64,000 nucleotides of DNA from Pseudomonadota bacterium. GTDB lineage: Bacteria; Pseudomonadota; Gammaproteobacteria; Burkholderiales; Burkholderiaceae_F. How positions within the stretch are numbered: the stretch's first letter is position 1; every line of letters starts with the position of its first letter. The notes under the pieces are model-generated. The model worked only from the letters and a program-made list of their open reading frames with translations. It ran no database searches and was not told the origin of the DNA. Shown in pieces: positions 44,726-54,335 of this stretch. The stretch lies in assembly GCA_023443095.1 (NCBI GenBank), contig JAEZVV010000078.1:14189-78188 (forward strand). Direction: 5' to 3'. Position numbers and translations under genes: made by a program.

Positions 44726-45619
44726 TTATTGCAGAGCGCGTTCGAGAGCAGCCTTGATCTGCGGGTCGTTTGCGGGCCAGGTCTTGTTTTGCTGTGCCGT
44801 GTCACCGGCGCCGCGGAAGAGCCGCATCAGGTAAGTCGCCGAGCTGCCCGACGAGGCGTCGCTGACTTCGAGATAAGAACCGTCGGGCGCTCGCGCGACG
44901 ACGGCGGTGAAAGTCACTCCGACTTCGAGCGGCTGCACCGGGAAACGCGGCGACTGGATCCGGACCAGTCCGAGCGCGGGCCGGGTATTGCCGTTGGCGT
45001 CCGGCGCCGAGCGGCCGAGGCTGAGATCGGTGTAATTGTCGGCGCGGCCCAGGCGAAGGACCGAAAACTGGCCGGAGATGGTGCGGCTGAGTTCGGCCGA
45101 ACGGCGTACGGTGACGGTTCCGTTGGCCGTTTCTGCGGCCGAGTCCTTGGGGTAGGCGATGTAGTAGCCGAAGTTGACCAGGCTGAAGTCGCCGGCCGCC
45201 AGTTGGGTCCGGCCGGAGAAATCGCCCGCGCTCAGCGACGTCGCTTCGAGCGCACCGGTTTCGTAGAGATGTTGTCCGTCGTCGCAGCCCGCAAATTCGA
45301 AGCGGTAGTTGTTGCCGGGCCGGGTCAGGACGATCGATCCGCCGCGGAGGCAGGCATAAGCGCCGGGCTGGCCCTGAAGGGCGAGTGCGGCGGCGAAGGC
45401 GGTGTCGGTTGCATCCAGCAGCAGGTCGGTGCGGGCGAAGGCGATACTCGTCACGCCAAAGGCGTCGAGGTAGTTGTTGCCGTCGATCTGAGGTGCCGTC
45501 GGGAAACTGGGAGCGGCGCCGCCACCGGTGGAACTGTCGAAGGAGCCGCTGCCGCAGGCGGCGAGGGTGGCAGCAAGCGCGAGGGCGGCACTGCTCAAGG
45601 CGAGACGGCTGAGCTTCAT
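44726..45619 (-). CDS. Putative lipoprotein, tandem paralogue
   Basis: A 297-residue lipoprotein (lipobox LAAC) with the same order of segments as its downstream neighbour: linker, YLDAFGVTSIAFARTD, AYACLRGGSIVLT, a second Cys in FAGCDDG and a beta-rich C-terminus. The ATG at 45619 begins the signal peptide; the open frame continues further upstream. The family and ligand are unknown. Confidence 0.72.
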   Translation of the reverse strand: MKLSRLALSSAALALAATLAACGSGSFDSSTGGGAAPSFPTAPQIDGNNYLDAFGVTSIAFARTDLLLDATDTAFAAALALQGQPGAYACLRGGSIVLTRPGNNYRFEFAGCDDGQHLYETGALEATSLSAGDFSGRTQLAAGDFSLVNFGYYIAYPKDSAAETANGTVTVRRSAELSRTISGQFSVLRLGRADNYTDLSLGRSAPDANGNTRPALGLVRIQSPRFPVQPLEVGVTFTAVVARAPDGSYLEVSDASSGSSATYLMRLFRGAGDTAQQNKTWPANDPQIKAALERALQ

Positions 45620-45819
45620 TTTTCCGGGGCGGCGATGGGCTTGGCCGCCCACTATAGGCAGCCTGCAGCGGCCGTGCTTGTCGGCGACGGCTCTACGGGG
45701 CCCGGAGGCCGCTGACGGGCCGAGAGTGTGGGTCGGGCGCGACACCGGCCGCGCCTTCGAGCCTTCTTCAGCCCCTGGCTGCGCCCGCGATCGCGGGGCG
45801 GGTTTGGAGTCTGCCGCCG

Positions 45820-46728
45820 TCAGGCGGCGCGCCGGGCGGCCGCGGCATTGCCGGCGCGGGTCTGGGCCGAGCGGCCGAGCTGGGCGCTGATCCATTGGCC
45901 GGTATCGACCAGGCTGTCGAAATCGACCCCGGTTGTTATCCCCAGCCCGCGCAGCAAGTACAAGACGTCTTCGGTCGCCACATTGCCGGTGGCGCCCTTC
46001 GCGTAAGGGCAGCCGCCGAGACCGGCGACGCTGGCGTCGAAGGTCGAGATGCCCAGCTCCAGGCAGGCGTAGATGTTGGCGATCGCCTGGCCGTAGGTGT
46101 CGTGGAAGTGGCCCGAGACATCGGCGAGCTCGTAGACCGACAAGGCCGCCTCGATCGCGGCCTGGGTGGCGAGCGGGGTGCCGGTGCCGATGGTGTCGGC
46201 CACGCCGACGTGTTGCACTCCTATGCCCTTCATCAGCCGCGCGACCTGAGCCACGGCTTGCGGCCTGACCTCGCCCTGGTAGGGGCAGCCCAAGGCGCAG
46301 GAAATCGCCCCGCGCACCCGCACGCCGGCGGCAAGAGCGGCCGCGGTCACCGGCCGAAAGCGCTCGATGCTCTCCTCGATCGAACAGTTGATATTGCGCT
46401 GCGAGAAGGCTTCGCTCGCGGCGGCAAACACCACGATTTCGTCGGGCCGAGTCGCCGCTGCTGCTTCCCAGCCTTTCAGGTTAGGCACCAACACCGAATA
46501 GCTGACGCCGGGCCTGCGGGCTATCGCCTTCATCACCTCGGCGCCGTCGGCCATCTGCGGCACCCACTTGGGGCTGACGAAGGAGGTGACTTCGATCGCC
46601 GGCAGGCCGGCGGCCGCCAGGCGCTCGACCAGCTCGATTTTTATCGCCGCGGGAATCGTCTGTTTCTCGTTTTGCAGCCCGTCGCGCGGCCCGACTTCGA
46701 CCAACTGGACTCGACTCGGCAGGTTCAT
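45820..46728 (-). CDS. Hydroxymethylglutaryl-CoA lyase
   Basis: A 302-residue TIM-barrel lyase that splits HMG-CoA into acetyl-CoA and acetoacetate, the last step of leucine breakdown. It begins VQLVEVGPRDGLQNE and carries the signature GLGGCPYAKGATGNVATE with its catalytic Cys. An AAGGAAGGAAA site precedes the ATG. It is the final gene of the liu-type operon, usually called liuE or mvaB. Confidence 0.95.
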   Translation of the reverse strand: MNLPSRVQLVEVGPRDGLQNEKQTIPAAIKIELVERLAAAGLPAIEVTSFVSPKWVPQMADGAEVMKAIARRPGVSYSVLVPNLKGWEAAAATRPDEIVVFAAASEAFSQRNINCSIEESIERFRPVTAAALAAGVRVRGAISCALGCPYQGEVRPQAVAQVARLMKGIGVQHVGVADTIGTGTPLATQAAIEAALSVYELADVSGHFHDTYGQAIANIYACLELGISTFDASVAGLGGCPYAKGATGNVATEDVLYLLRGLGITTGVDFDSLVDTGQWISAQLGRSAQTRAGNAAAARRAA

Positions 46729-46766
46729 GGTTTCCTTCCTTCCGGATGCGGGTTGTCCTTGCCGCC

Positions 46767-47708
46767 TCAGTAGCCGCGCTCGCGGTCGACCCGGCCGCTC
46801 ACGGCTTCGCCGCGCCAGAAGGCGCGCAACTTGTCCGCCACCTGCCGCACCGCGTCGTCGACCTGGGTCAGGCCCGAGACATGCGGCGTGATCAGGATCT
46901 GCGGCCGCTGCCAGAACGGATGGCCGACCGGCAGCGGTTCGACGCGAAAGACGTCGAGCGTGGCGCCGCTCAGCTGGCCCGAGTCGATCAGATCGACCAG
47001 GTCGGCGTCGACCAGATGAGTGCCGCGGCCAAGGTTGATCAGGTGCGCGCCGTGCGCCAGCAGCGACAGGCGCCGGCGGTCGAGCAGGCCGGTGGTGGCA
47101 GGGGTGAGCGGCAGGATGCAAACCAGGCTGTCGAGCCCGGTCAGGAACTCGTCGAGATGGTCACCCGAATAACAGGTCACCCCTGCCAGCTCGCGCGGCG
47201 AACGCGAATAAGCGCGCACGGCGTAACCCGCTGCCGCCAGCGTCGTCGCCACCACGCGCCCGATCGCTCCCAGCCCCAGCACGCCGACCTGCATGATCGT
47301 CGGGTTGCGCGGCACGGCGGGCGACCAGCGCAGCTGCGCCTGGTCGCTGGCGTAGGCGTCGAAGCGAAGTTCGTGTCGCAACACGGCGGCGAGCGCGTAA
47401 CGCGCCATCGGCTGCGCCATGCCGGCGTCTTCGAGGCGGAACAGCGGCAGATTGGCGGGCAGGGTGGGAAGGCCGAGCAGGACGTCGACCCCGGCGCCGA
47501 GGTTGAACACCGCCCGCAGCGAAGGCTGTTCGGCAAACAGCGCCGCCGGCGGTTTCCAGACGATGGCGACGTCGGCCGCTTCGGCCTGTGGGTGGATCGA
47601 TTCATCGGTCGCGTCGCGCCACCGGATTTGCGCCTCGGGCAGGGCGCCGGAAAAAGCCGATTCGTAGCGGGCGCGGGTGGCGCCCGAGGTGCACAAGACT
47701 ATCTTCAT
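46767..47708 (-). CDS. GhrA-type glyoxylate/hydroxypyruvate reductase
   Basis: A 313-residue D-2-hydroxyacid dehydrogenase with the NAD(P)-binding motif GVLGLGAIGR, the conserved Arg in NLGRGTHL and His in ITPHVSG. It matches the GhrA group, which reduces glyoxylate and hydroxypyruvate. Its start overlaps the stop of the carboxylase alpha gene (ATGA). Its presence in a leucine operon is unusual; it may reduce a 2-oxoacid there. Confidence 0.9.
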   Translation of the reverse strand: MKIVLCTSGATRARYESAFSGALPEAQIRWRDATDESIHPQAEAADVAIVWKPPAALFAEQPSLRAVFNLGAGVDVLLGLPTLPANLPLFRLEDAGMAQPMARYALAAVLRHELRFDAYASDQAQLRWSPAVPRNPTIMQVGVLGLGAIGRVVATTLAAAGYAVRAYSRSPRELAGVTCYSGDHLDEFLTGLDSLVCILPLTPATTGLLDRRRLSLLAHGAHLINLGRGTHLVDADLVDLIDSGQLSGATLDVFRVEPLPVGHPFWQRPQILITPHVSGLTQVDDAVRQVADKLRAFWRGEAVSGRVDRERGY

Positions 47709-49726
47709 GAGGGTTCCACAACAGCAAAACGAATCAGTTCGGCCCCTTCGGCCACCGGGTCGCCGACACGGTACAAGACCTCGGCAACGCGCCCGGCGGC
47801 GGGGGCGACGATGGTGTGTTCCATTTTCATCGCTTCGATCACGAGCAGGGGGGCGCCCGCCTCGACCTCGCTGCCCGCCGGGGCGAGCACGGCGATCAGC
47901 TTGCCGGGCATGGGGGCGCTCAGCCGGCCGCTGCCAGCCTCGGTCTCGTTCGATTGCGCGATCGCGTCCATCAGGGTGAGGACGGCGTGCCGCCCCTGGG
48001 CAAAGACGTGGAAGTCGAGCCCGGTCCGCACCACGTCGGCGTGCAAGCTGCGGCCCGCAAAACGCAGGTCGAGCTGGCTGCCGCGGGTGGTCGTGATGGC
48101 GAGCGGGGCGTCGAGGTCGGCGTGGCGGAAGCCGAAACCCGAGCGGCCGTAGTCGAGCGCGACCTCGTGCACCCCTTGTTCGCTCCTGAAACTCAGGCGG
48201 CGGGTGTAGGTGGTATTGAGGCGCCAGCCGCGGGTATTGGCCCAGGGGTCGTTGCCCTGTGCCGCGGCTTCGTCGGCAAGGAGGCGGGCGCAGGCCAGCG
48301 CCAGCATGGTCGCCGGCACCTGCCCGGCGCCGGCAAACAGTGAGTCCCGTTCGCGTTCGATCAGCCCGGTGTCGAGTTCGGCGCCAGCAAAAGCCGGGTT
48401 GGCTAGCAGCCGCTCGAGGAAGTCGACGTTGTTGGCGACGCCGACGATATGGGTCTGGGCCAGAGCGCCCCGCAGGCGGGCGATCGCCTGGGCCCGGTCT
48501 TCGCCCCAGACGATCAGTTTGGCGATCATCGGGTCGTAGTGCGGGCTGATTTGGTCGCCCGCGCACACGCCGGCGTCGATCCGCACCGCGGCCGGAGCGT
48601 GGAACGGTTCGCCGTCGGCGTTGCGGACGAAGGCCACGTGTTCCGGCTGCTGGAAGTGAGACAGAACGCCGGTCGAAGGCAGGAAACCGCGCTCGGGGTT
48701 CTCGGCGTAGATCCGCGCCTCGATCGCGTGGCCTTTGAGTGTTATCGCTTCCTGTGCGAGCGGCAGGGCCTGGCCCGCCGCCACCCGCAGCTGCCACTCG
48801 ACCAGGTCGGTGCCGGTGATCATTTCCGTCACCGGGTGTTCGACCTGGAGCCGGGTGTTCATTTCCATGAAATAGAAGCTGCCGTCCTGGTCGACGATGA
48901 ACTCGACCGTTCCTGCGCCAACGTAAGCCACCGCCCTGGCTGCGGCCACTGCGGCCTCGCCCATCAGCCGCCGGCGTTCGGGCTCCATGCCGGGAGCGGG
49001 GGCTTCTTCGATCACCTTCTGGTGGCGGCGCTGCACCGAGCAGTCGCGTTCGCCCAGGTAGACGTATTGGCCGTGCGTGTCGGCAAACACCTGGATCTCG
49101 ATGTGGCGCGGGCGCTGCAGGTATTTCTCGAGCAGCACCCGAGTGTCGCCGAAGCTCGCCGCGGCTTCGCGCTGGCAGGAGGCGAGCGCGGCCTCGAACT
49201 CGGCCGGGCCGGCCACCACCCGCATTCCCTTGCCGCCGCCGCCTGCGCTCGCCTTGATCAGCACCGGGTAGCCGATGGCGTCGGCCTGGGCGCGCAGGAA
49301 ATCCGGAGCCTGTTCGGCGCCGTGGTAGCCGGGGACCAGCGGCACAGCGGCGTTTTCCATCAGCGATTTGGCGGCGCTCTTGCTGCCCATCGCTCGGATC
49401 GAGTCCGGCGACGGGCCGATGAAAACCAGGCCGGCGGCGGCGCAGGCGGCGGCGAACTCGGCGTTCTCCGACAGGAAGCCGTAGCCGGGGTGGATCGCCT
49501 GCGCGCCGGTGGCCTGCGCCGCGGCCAGGATCCGATCCCCGCGCAGGTAGCTCTCGCGTGCCGGGGCCGGCCCCAGGTAGATGGCTTCGTCGGCCAGGGC
49601 GACGTGGCGGCTGTTGTCGTCGGCGTCGGAATACACCGCCACCGTGGCGATGCCGAGCCGGCGTGCGGTGGCCATGACGCGGCAGGCGATTTCGCCACGG
49701 TTAGCGATCAGGATCTTGGAGAACAC
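47705..49726 (-). CDS. Methylcrotonyl-CoA carboxylase, biotin-containing alpha subunit
   Basis: A 673-residue biotin carboxylase/carrier protein. It has the N-terminal KILIANRGEIACRV, an ATP-grasp core with KASAGGGGKGMR, and the biotin site EAMKMEH with K634. It carboxylates 3-methylcrotonyl-CoA with the beta subunit encoded at 52559-54166. The GTG at 49726 is chosen because GAGGAAG lies upstream and the family starts at this point. Size and context support MCC (liuD) over other acyl-CoA carboxylases. Confidence 0.93.
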   Translation of the reverse strand: MFSKILIANRGEIACRVMATARRLGIATVAVYSDADDNSRHVALADEAIYLGPAPARESYLRGDRILAAAQATGAQAIHPGYGFLSENAEFAAACAAAGLVFIGPSPDSIRAMGSKSAAKSLMENAAVPLVPGYHGAEQAPDFLRAQADAIGYPVLIKASAGGGGKGMRVVAGPAEFEAALASCQREAAASFGDTRVLLEKYLQRPRHIEIQVFADTHGQYVYLGERDCSVQRRHQKVIEEAPAPGMEPERRRLMGEAAVAAARAVAYVGAGTVEFIVDQDGSFYFMEMNTRLQVEHPVTEMITGTDLVEWQLRVAAGQALPLAQEAITLKGHAIEARIYAENPERGFLPSTGVLSHFQQPEHVAFVRNADGEPFHAPAAVRIDAGVCAGDQISPHYDPMIAKLIVWGEDRAQAIARLRGALAQTHIVGVANNVDFLERLLANPAFAGAELDTGLIERERDSLFAGAGQVPATMLALACARLLADEAAAQGNDPWANTRGWRLNTTYTRRLSFRSEQGVHEVALDYGRSGFGFRHADLDAPLAITTTRGSQLDLRFAGRSLHADVVRTGLDFHVFAQGRHAVLTLMDAIAQSNETEAGSGRLSAPMPGKLIAVLAPAGSEVEAGAPLLVIEAMKMEHTIVAPAAGRVAEVLYRVGDPVAEGAELIRFAVVEPS

Positions 49727-49743
49727 GGGCTTCCTCGTCGGTT

Positions 49744-50337
49744 TCAGGCCTCGCGGCGCCGCAGGAGCTGCCGCAGCAGCCGGATGAATCGGGCGATCAG
49801 CCAGAGCGACAGCGCGACCAGCGCCAGGACGGCGGCCAGAGCGGCCAGCGGGTGGGCAAAGGCGAGCCAGACCAGGCCGACGATGCCGGCGTCTTCGGCG
49901 CTCGAGGCGGCGACGTTGCTGAAGGGCTCGGGCGAGGTGTTGATCGCGGCACGGGCGCCGGCTTTGGCGAAGTGCCCGGTCGCGGCGAGCGAGCCGCCGA
50001 GCAGGGCGGCAATTGTGGCGGCCGTGGCCTGGTCGAAGCCGAACACGCTCGCCGCCAGCAGTGCTCCACCCGGGATGCGGATGAAGGTCGAGACCGAGTC
50101 CCACACGCTGTCGACACCCGGAATCTTGTCGGCCAGGAACTCGAGCGCAACGAACAGCCCGGTCAGGACCAGCACCCAGGGCTGGGCGAGGACGGACAAA
50201 CCGCCCGGCAGCTCGACCCAGCCGAACCAGCCGGCAAGCCCGACGGCAAGCACCACGGCGTAGAGCCGGATGCCGCTGGCAAATCCGAGCGCGGCGGCCA
50301 GGGCCAGCAGCTGGGTCAGATCGAAGCCGGCGGGCAC
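49744..50337 (-). CDS. DUF4126-type membrane protein
   Basis: A 197-residue protein with about five membrane helices, an N-terminal LALAAALGFASGIRLYAVV stretch and a conserved EFLADKIPGVDSVWD loop. This matches DUF4126, whose function is unknown. It is a GTG-start gene four bases after the hydratase gene and 17 bases before the carboxylase alpha gene, so it is part of the operon. Confidence 0.82.
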   Translation of the reverse strand: MPAGFDLTQLLALAAALGFASGIRLYAVVLAVGLAGWFGWVELPGGLSVLAQPWVLVLTGLFVALEFLADKIPGVDSVWDSVSTFIRIPGGALLAASVFGFDQATAATIAALLGGSLAATGHFAKAGARAAINTSPEPFSNVAASSAEDAGIVGLVWLAFAHPLAALAAVLALVALSLWLIARFIRLLRQLLRRREA

Positions 50338-50341
50338 GGGG

Positions 50342-51172
50342 CTACATCTCTTCGTCGTCGTCGGCCGCGGCGCGTAACTCGTCGAACTCGTGTTGCCAGC
50401 GCGGCTTGCGTTTTTCGAGGAAGCTGGCGATCCCTTCGCGGCCGTCGGCGCTGGCGCGGGTGAGGGCGATGCGCTCGACCGTGCCGGCGATCAGCGGTGC
50501 ATCGATCGGTCGGTCGCGGATATCAGCGACCAAGCGTTTGGCGGCCTGCACCGCCTCACCGCTGTTCTGGAGCAGGGCGGCCAACACCTCGTCGACACGG
50601 GAGTCGAGTTGGTCGGCTGCGACCAGTTCGTGCACCAGGCCGATCCGCCGTGCTTCGGCGCCATCGAACCTTTCGGCGGTGAGGAAATAACGCTGCGCCT
50701 GACGCGCGCCGATCGCGCGGATCACGTAGGGCGCGATGGTGGCGGGGATCAGCCCGAGCCTGACCTCGGACAGGCAATAGTTGGCGTCGCGGCTGGCGAT
50801 GGCGATGTCGCACGCGGCCACGAGGCCGACCCCGCCTGCATAAACATCGCCGTGGACGCGGGCGATCACGGGTTTGGGGCAGGCGGCGATCGTCGCCAGC
50901 ATCGTGGCGAGCCGGCCGGCGTCGGCGCGGTTTTCTTCGTGTGTATAAGTTGCGAGCCGGCGCATCCACTCGAGATCGGCGCCGGCGCAGAAGGCCGGGC
51001 CGCGCCCGGCCAGCACCAGGGCGCGCACGGTGTCGTCGGCGCCCAGCGCCGCGAAAGCATGGCTCAGCTCGGCGATCGACTTTTCGTTGAAAGCGTTGCG
51101 CACTTTCTCGCGTGCCAGCCAGACCACGGCGACACGCTGGGCGATCCGGATCTCGAGAGTCTCGTAGTTCAT
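50342..51172 (-). CDS. Methylglutaconyl-CoA hydratase-like enoyl-CoA hydratase
   Basis: A 276-residue crotonase-fold enzyme with the oxyanion segment PAFCAGADLEWMRRL, a motif typical of methylglutaconyl-CoA hydratase (LiuC), and a second in GGVGLVAACD. It converts 3-methylglutaconyl-CoA to HMG-CoA. Its start overlaps the stop of the hydrolase gene (ATGA). The operon context supports the specific assignment. Confidence 0.88.
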   Translation of the reverse strand: MNYETLEIRIAQRVAVVWLAREKVRNAFNEKSIAELSHAFAALGADDTVRALVLAGRGPAFCAGADLEWMRRLATYTHEENRADAGRLATMLATIAACPKPVIARVHGDVYAGGVGLVAACDIAIASRDANYCLSEVRLGLIPATIAPYVIRAIGARQAQRYFLTAERFDGAEARRIGLVHELVAADQLDSRVDEVLAALLQNSGEAVQAAKRLVADIRDRPIDAPLIAGTVERIALTRASADGREGIASFLEKRKPRWQHEFDELRAAADDDEEM

Positions 51173-52014
51173 GGCTTGAAGATGCGCTGCAGGAAAAGGT
51201 CGAGTTCGGCGCGCGAGGCCGCGCGTGCCACCGGGTTGCCGCCCACGTGTACGCCGCTCGGGTCGATGCCGTTGGGCACGTCGGTGCGGGTGCGCACCGG
51301 GTTCTTCGAATCGAAAGCGTGATAGCTGTCGGGGTAGACCACCAGGCGGAACTCGCGCTCCGGATGGGCGGCGACCTGCCGTTGGGCAAGTTTTTCGCAG
51401 GGGGCGGGCGCCGTCCAGTCGTCTTTGGCGCCCAACATCATCAGGGCGGGCACCTCGACCCGGTACTCGGCGCGGCGGACGGCGGCGCCGCAGCCCGGGT
51501 AATACATCGCAGCGCCAGCGATGGGTGGGGCGCCGGTGCGGCTGGCGTCGATCGTGGCGAGGGTGGTCATCGCTCCGTGCGACCAGCCCAGCAGGGCGAT
51601 CCGCCGCGGATCGACCTGCGGCTGCTGGCCGGCCCAGGTCAGAGCGGTGATGGCGTCCTGGCGGCGCATGTCGAAGTTGATCGTGCGGTCGCGGTATTTG
51701 AGCGAGCAGATCGGGCCCGAGCCGCGCGAGCCGAAGCTGTCGGGCAGCAGGACGTGGTAGCCGCGGGCGTGCAGGAACTCGACGTAGTCGGGGTAGCGTG
51801 GGTCGAGGCTCTTGCCGTCGCGTCGGTAAAGGCCGCCGCAGCCGTGCAGGGCGACCACGGTCGGGCGCGCGCCGGCCATGGGCGCGGGAAACCAATGGGC
51901 TTTCAGGGTGCCGCCGTCGGGCATGGGAATGGCGACCTCCTCGGCGTGCAGCGGGTTGGCCAGCAGGGCGGCAAGGCAGAAGGCGAGGCGGCAATTCAGG
52001 CGACGGCAAGTCAT
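51169..52014 (-). CDS. Exported dienelactone-hydrolase-like enzyme
   Basis: A 281-residue alpha/beta hydrolase with a signal peptide (cleavage near LHAEE). The nucleophile elbow is GWSHGAM, with Asp in GAKDDW and His in DSYHAFD, which resembles dienelactone hydrolases. It is exported, unlike the other enzymes of the operon, so its link to leucine breakdown is unclear. It overlaps both neighbours by four bases. Confidence 0.82.
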   Translation of the reverse strand: MTCRRLNCRLAFCLAALLANPLHAEEVAIPMPDGGTLKAHWFPAPMAGARPTVVALHGCGGLYRRDGKSLDPRYPDYVEFLHARGYHVLLPDSFGSRGSGPICSLKYRDRTINFDMRRQDAITALTWAGQQPQVDPRRIALLGWSHGAMTTLATIDASRTGAPPIAGAAMYYPGCGAAVRRAEYRVEVPALMMLGAKDDWTAPAPCEKLAQRQVAAHPEREFRLVVYPDSYHAFDSKNPVRTRTDVPNGIDPSGVHVGGNPVARAASRAELDLFLQRIFKP

Positions 52015-52556
52015 GACGGCGGCATTTCGGCGGAAGGAAGGGCGTTCTGCTCGACCAGCATGTAGACCAGATCGAGTTCGGGGGCAGTCTGCCCCAGCGC
52101 CGTCAGCGCCGCCGTGATCTGGCCGCGGTGGTGGGTGCCGTGGTTGAAGACATGGATCAAGGTCGGCGCAAAAGGCAGCGACAGCGGCACGCCGCTCGAG
52201 CTCGAATAGTCGATCCGGCCCGCCAGCCTCTCGGGGCTGAGCTGCGCGATGAAGGGTGCCCAACGGGCGGCGCCTTCGAGCAGGCGTTCGCGCACGCGGG
52301 CGCGGTCGGTTTCGATTTCGGCGTTCAAGGCCAGGCGCGGCGACTCGCCGCGCACAAAACGCGGATACCAGAGCCCGTGTTCACCCACCAGGAGATGGTT
52401 GAGCGTGCCGTGGATGCTGCCGAAAAAGAGGCCGAGCTCGCGTCGGTAGTCGGTGTCGTCGATCTGGTCGAGCGCGGCCAACAGGCGGGCGCTGGCCCAG
52501 GCGTTGTAGTGGGCCAGCACGAGCAGCTGCTGGCGCAGGGCCGAGGTCTCGTTCAT
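52011..52556 (-). CDS. DinB family protein
   Basis: A 181-residue four-helix protein of the DinB/YfiT type. It has the metal histidines H49 or H53 in SIHGTLNHLLVGE and the pair in NHGTHHRGQ. Family members are metal-dependent thiol transferases or of unknown role. It begins two bases after the carboxylase beta stop and overlaps the next gene, so it is within the operon. Confidence 0.88.
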   Translation of the reverse strand: MNETSALRQQLLVLAHYNAWASARLLAALDQIDDTDYRRELGLFFGSIHGTLNHLLVGEHGLWYPRFVRGESPRLALNAEIETDRARVRERLLEGAARWAPFIAQLSPERLAGRIDYSSSSGVPLSLPFAPTLIHVFNHGTHHRGQITAALTALGQTAPELDLVYMLVEQNALPSAEMPPS

Positions 52557-52558
52557 GG

Positions 52559-54166
52559 TTACATCCGGAACACGCCGAACTTCGGTTCGCCGACCGGGGC
52601 ATTGAGTGCGGCCGACAGCCCCAGCGCGAGGCAGGCGCGGGTGTCGAGGGGGTCGATCACGCCGTCGTCCCAGAGCCGGGCGCTGGCGTAATACGGGTGG
52701 CCCTGGGCCTCGTACTGGCGGCGCAGCGGGGCTTTGAAGGCCTCTTCCTCGGCCGGACTCCAGGCGCCGCCCTTGGCTTCGATGCCGTCGCGTCGCACGG
52801 TGGCGAGCACGCTCGCGGCCTGTTCGCCGCCCATCACGCTGATGCGGGCGTTGGGCCACATCCACAGGAAACGCGGGCCGAAAGCGCGCCCGCACATGCC
52901 GTAATTGCCGGCGCCGAAGCTGCCGCCGATGATGACCGTGAACTTGGGCACCTGGGCGCAGGCCACGGCCGTGACCATCTTGGCGCCGTGTCGGGCGATG
53001 CCTTCGTTTTCGTATTTGCGGCCGACCATGAAGCCGGTGATGTTCTGCAGGAACACCAGCGGGATCTTGCGCTGGCAGCACAGCTCGATGAAATGCGTGC
53101 CCTTTTGTGCACTTTCAGAAAAGAGGATGCCGTTGTTGGCGACGATGCCCACCGGCAAACCTTCGATCCACGCGAATCCGCACACCAGGGTGGTGCCGAA
53201 ACGCGCCTTGAACTCGTCGAACTCCGAGCCGTCGACCAGGCGCGCGATGATTTCGCGCACATCGAAGGGTTTGCGGGTGTCGGTCGGGATGACGCCGTAG
53301 AGCTCGCCCGGGTCGCAGGCGGGCGGGCGAGGCTCGCGCAGCGCAGGCAGCACGGGTTTGGCGTAATTGGTCGTTGCCAGCGTGCGCCGGGCCAGGGCGA
53401 GCGCATGGGCGTCGCTGGCCGCGAGGTGATCGGCCACGCCTGAGAGGCGGGTGTGCACGTCGCCGCCGCCCAGATCTTCGGCGCTCACGATTTCACCGGT
53501 GGCGGCCTTCACCAGCGGCGGTCCGCCCAGGAAGATCGTGCCCTGGTCGCGGACGATGATCGACTCGTCGCTCATCGCCGGCACGTAGGCGCCACCCGCG
53601 GTGCATGAGCCCATCACGACAGCGATCTGAGGGATGCCGGCGGCCGACATCTGCGCCTGGTTGAAGAAGATGCGGCCGAAGTGGTCGCGGTCGGGAAAAA
53701 CTTCGTCCTGGCTGGGCAGGTGGGCGCCGCCCGAGTCGACCAGGTAGATGCAGGGCAGACGGTTCTCGCGCGCGATCTCCTGCGCCCGCAGGTGTTTTTT
53801 CACCGTCATCGGGAAGTAGGTGCCGCCCTTGACGGTGGCGTCGTTGCACACGATTACGCATTCGCGCCCGGCGACCCGGCCGACGCCGGTGATGATGCCC
53901 GCGCCTGGCGCCGCATCCTCGTACATTCCGTGGGCGGCGAGCTGGCTCAGTTCGAGGAAGGGGGTGCCGGGGTCGAGCAGCAACTCGACCCGCTCGCGCG
54001 GCAGCAGCTTGCCGCGCGCCGTGTGTTTGGCGCACGCGTCCGGACCGCCGCCGCCGGCAACCTGGGCCACCTTTTGTTTGAGGTCGGCGACCAGCGCCGC
54101 CATGGCCGCGCTCGACACCTGGAATTCGTCGGAACGAGAGTTGATCTGGCTGGCGAGAACACTCAT
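52559..54166 (-). CDS. Methylcrotonyl-CoA carboxylase, carboxyltransferase beta subunit
   Basis: A 535-residue carboxyltransferase subunit. It contains [43 protein letters not shown], and the C-terminal [21 protein letters not shown] stretch typical of MccB (liuB). It is the first gene of the operon, divergent from the gamma-glutamyltransferase gene. The usual liuA (isovaleryl-CoA dehydrogenase) is not next to it. Confidence 0.95.
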   Translation of the reverse strand: MSVLASQINSRSDEFQVSSAAMAALVADLKQKVAQVAGGGGPDACAKHTARGKLLPRERVELLLDPGTPFLELSQLAAHGMYEDAAPGAGIITGVGRVAGRECVIVCNDATVKGGTYFPMTVKKHLRAQEIARENRLPCIYLVDSGGAHLPSQDEVFPDRDHFGRIFFNQAQMSAAGIPQIAVVMGSCTAGGAYVPAMSDESIIVRDQGTIFLGGPPLVKAATGEIVSAEDLGGGDVHTRLSGVADHLAASDAHALALARRTLATTNYAKPVLPALREPRPPACDPGELYGVIPTDTRKPFDVREIIARLVDGSEFDEFKARFGTTLVCGFAWIEGLPVGIVANNGILFSESAQKGTHFIELCCQRKIPLVFLQNITGFMVGRKYENEGIARHGAKMVTAVACAQVPKFTVIIGGSFGAGNYGMCGRAFGPRFLWMWPNARISVMGGEQAASVLATVRRDGIEAKGGAWSPAEEEAFKAPLRRQYEAQGHPYYASARLWDDGVIDPLDTRACLALGLSAALNAPVGEPKFGVFRM

Positions 54167-54335
54167 GGCGAGCAATGGGCTGGAAAACCCGGATCGTAGA
54201 CGGTTTCCGAATCCGCTTTCCGTTTACGTCAACGTCCGCGCCAACTTGGGCTGTGAAAGCTTGTGATGCGTGTGCCGGGCCGCTAAACGGACGGAACTTG
54301 CCATCAGAGCAAGTGCACAGCCGAGGAGACTTCCC

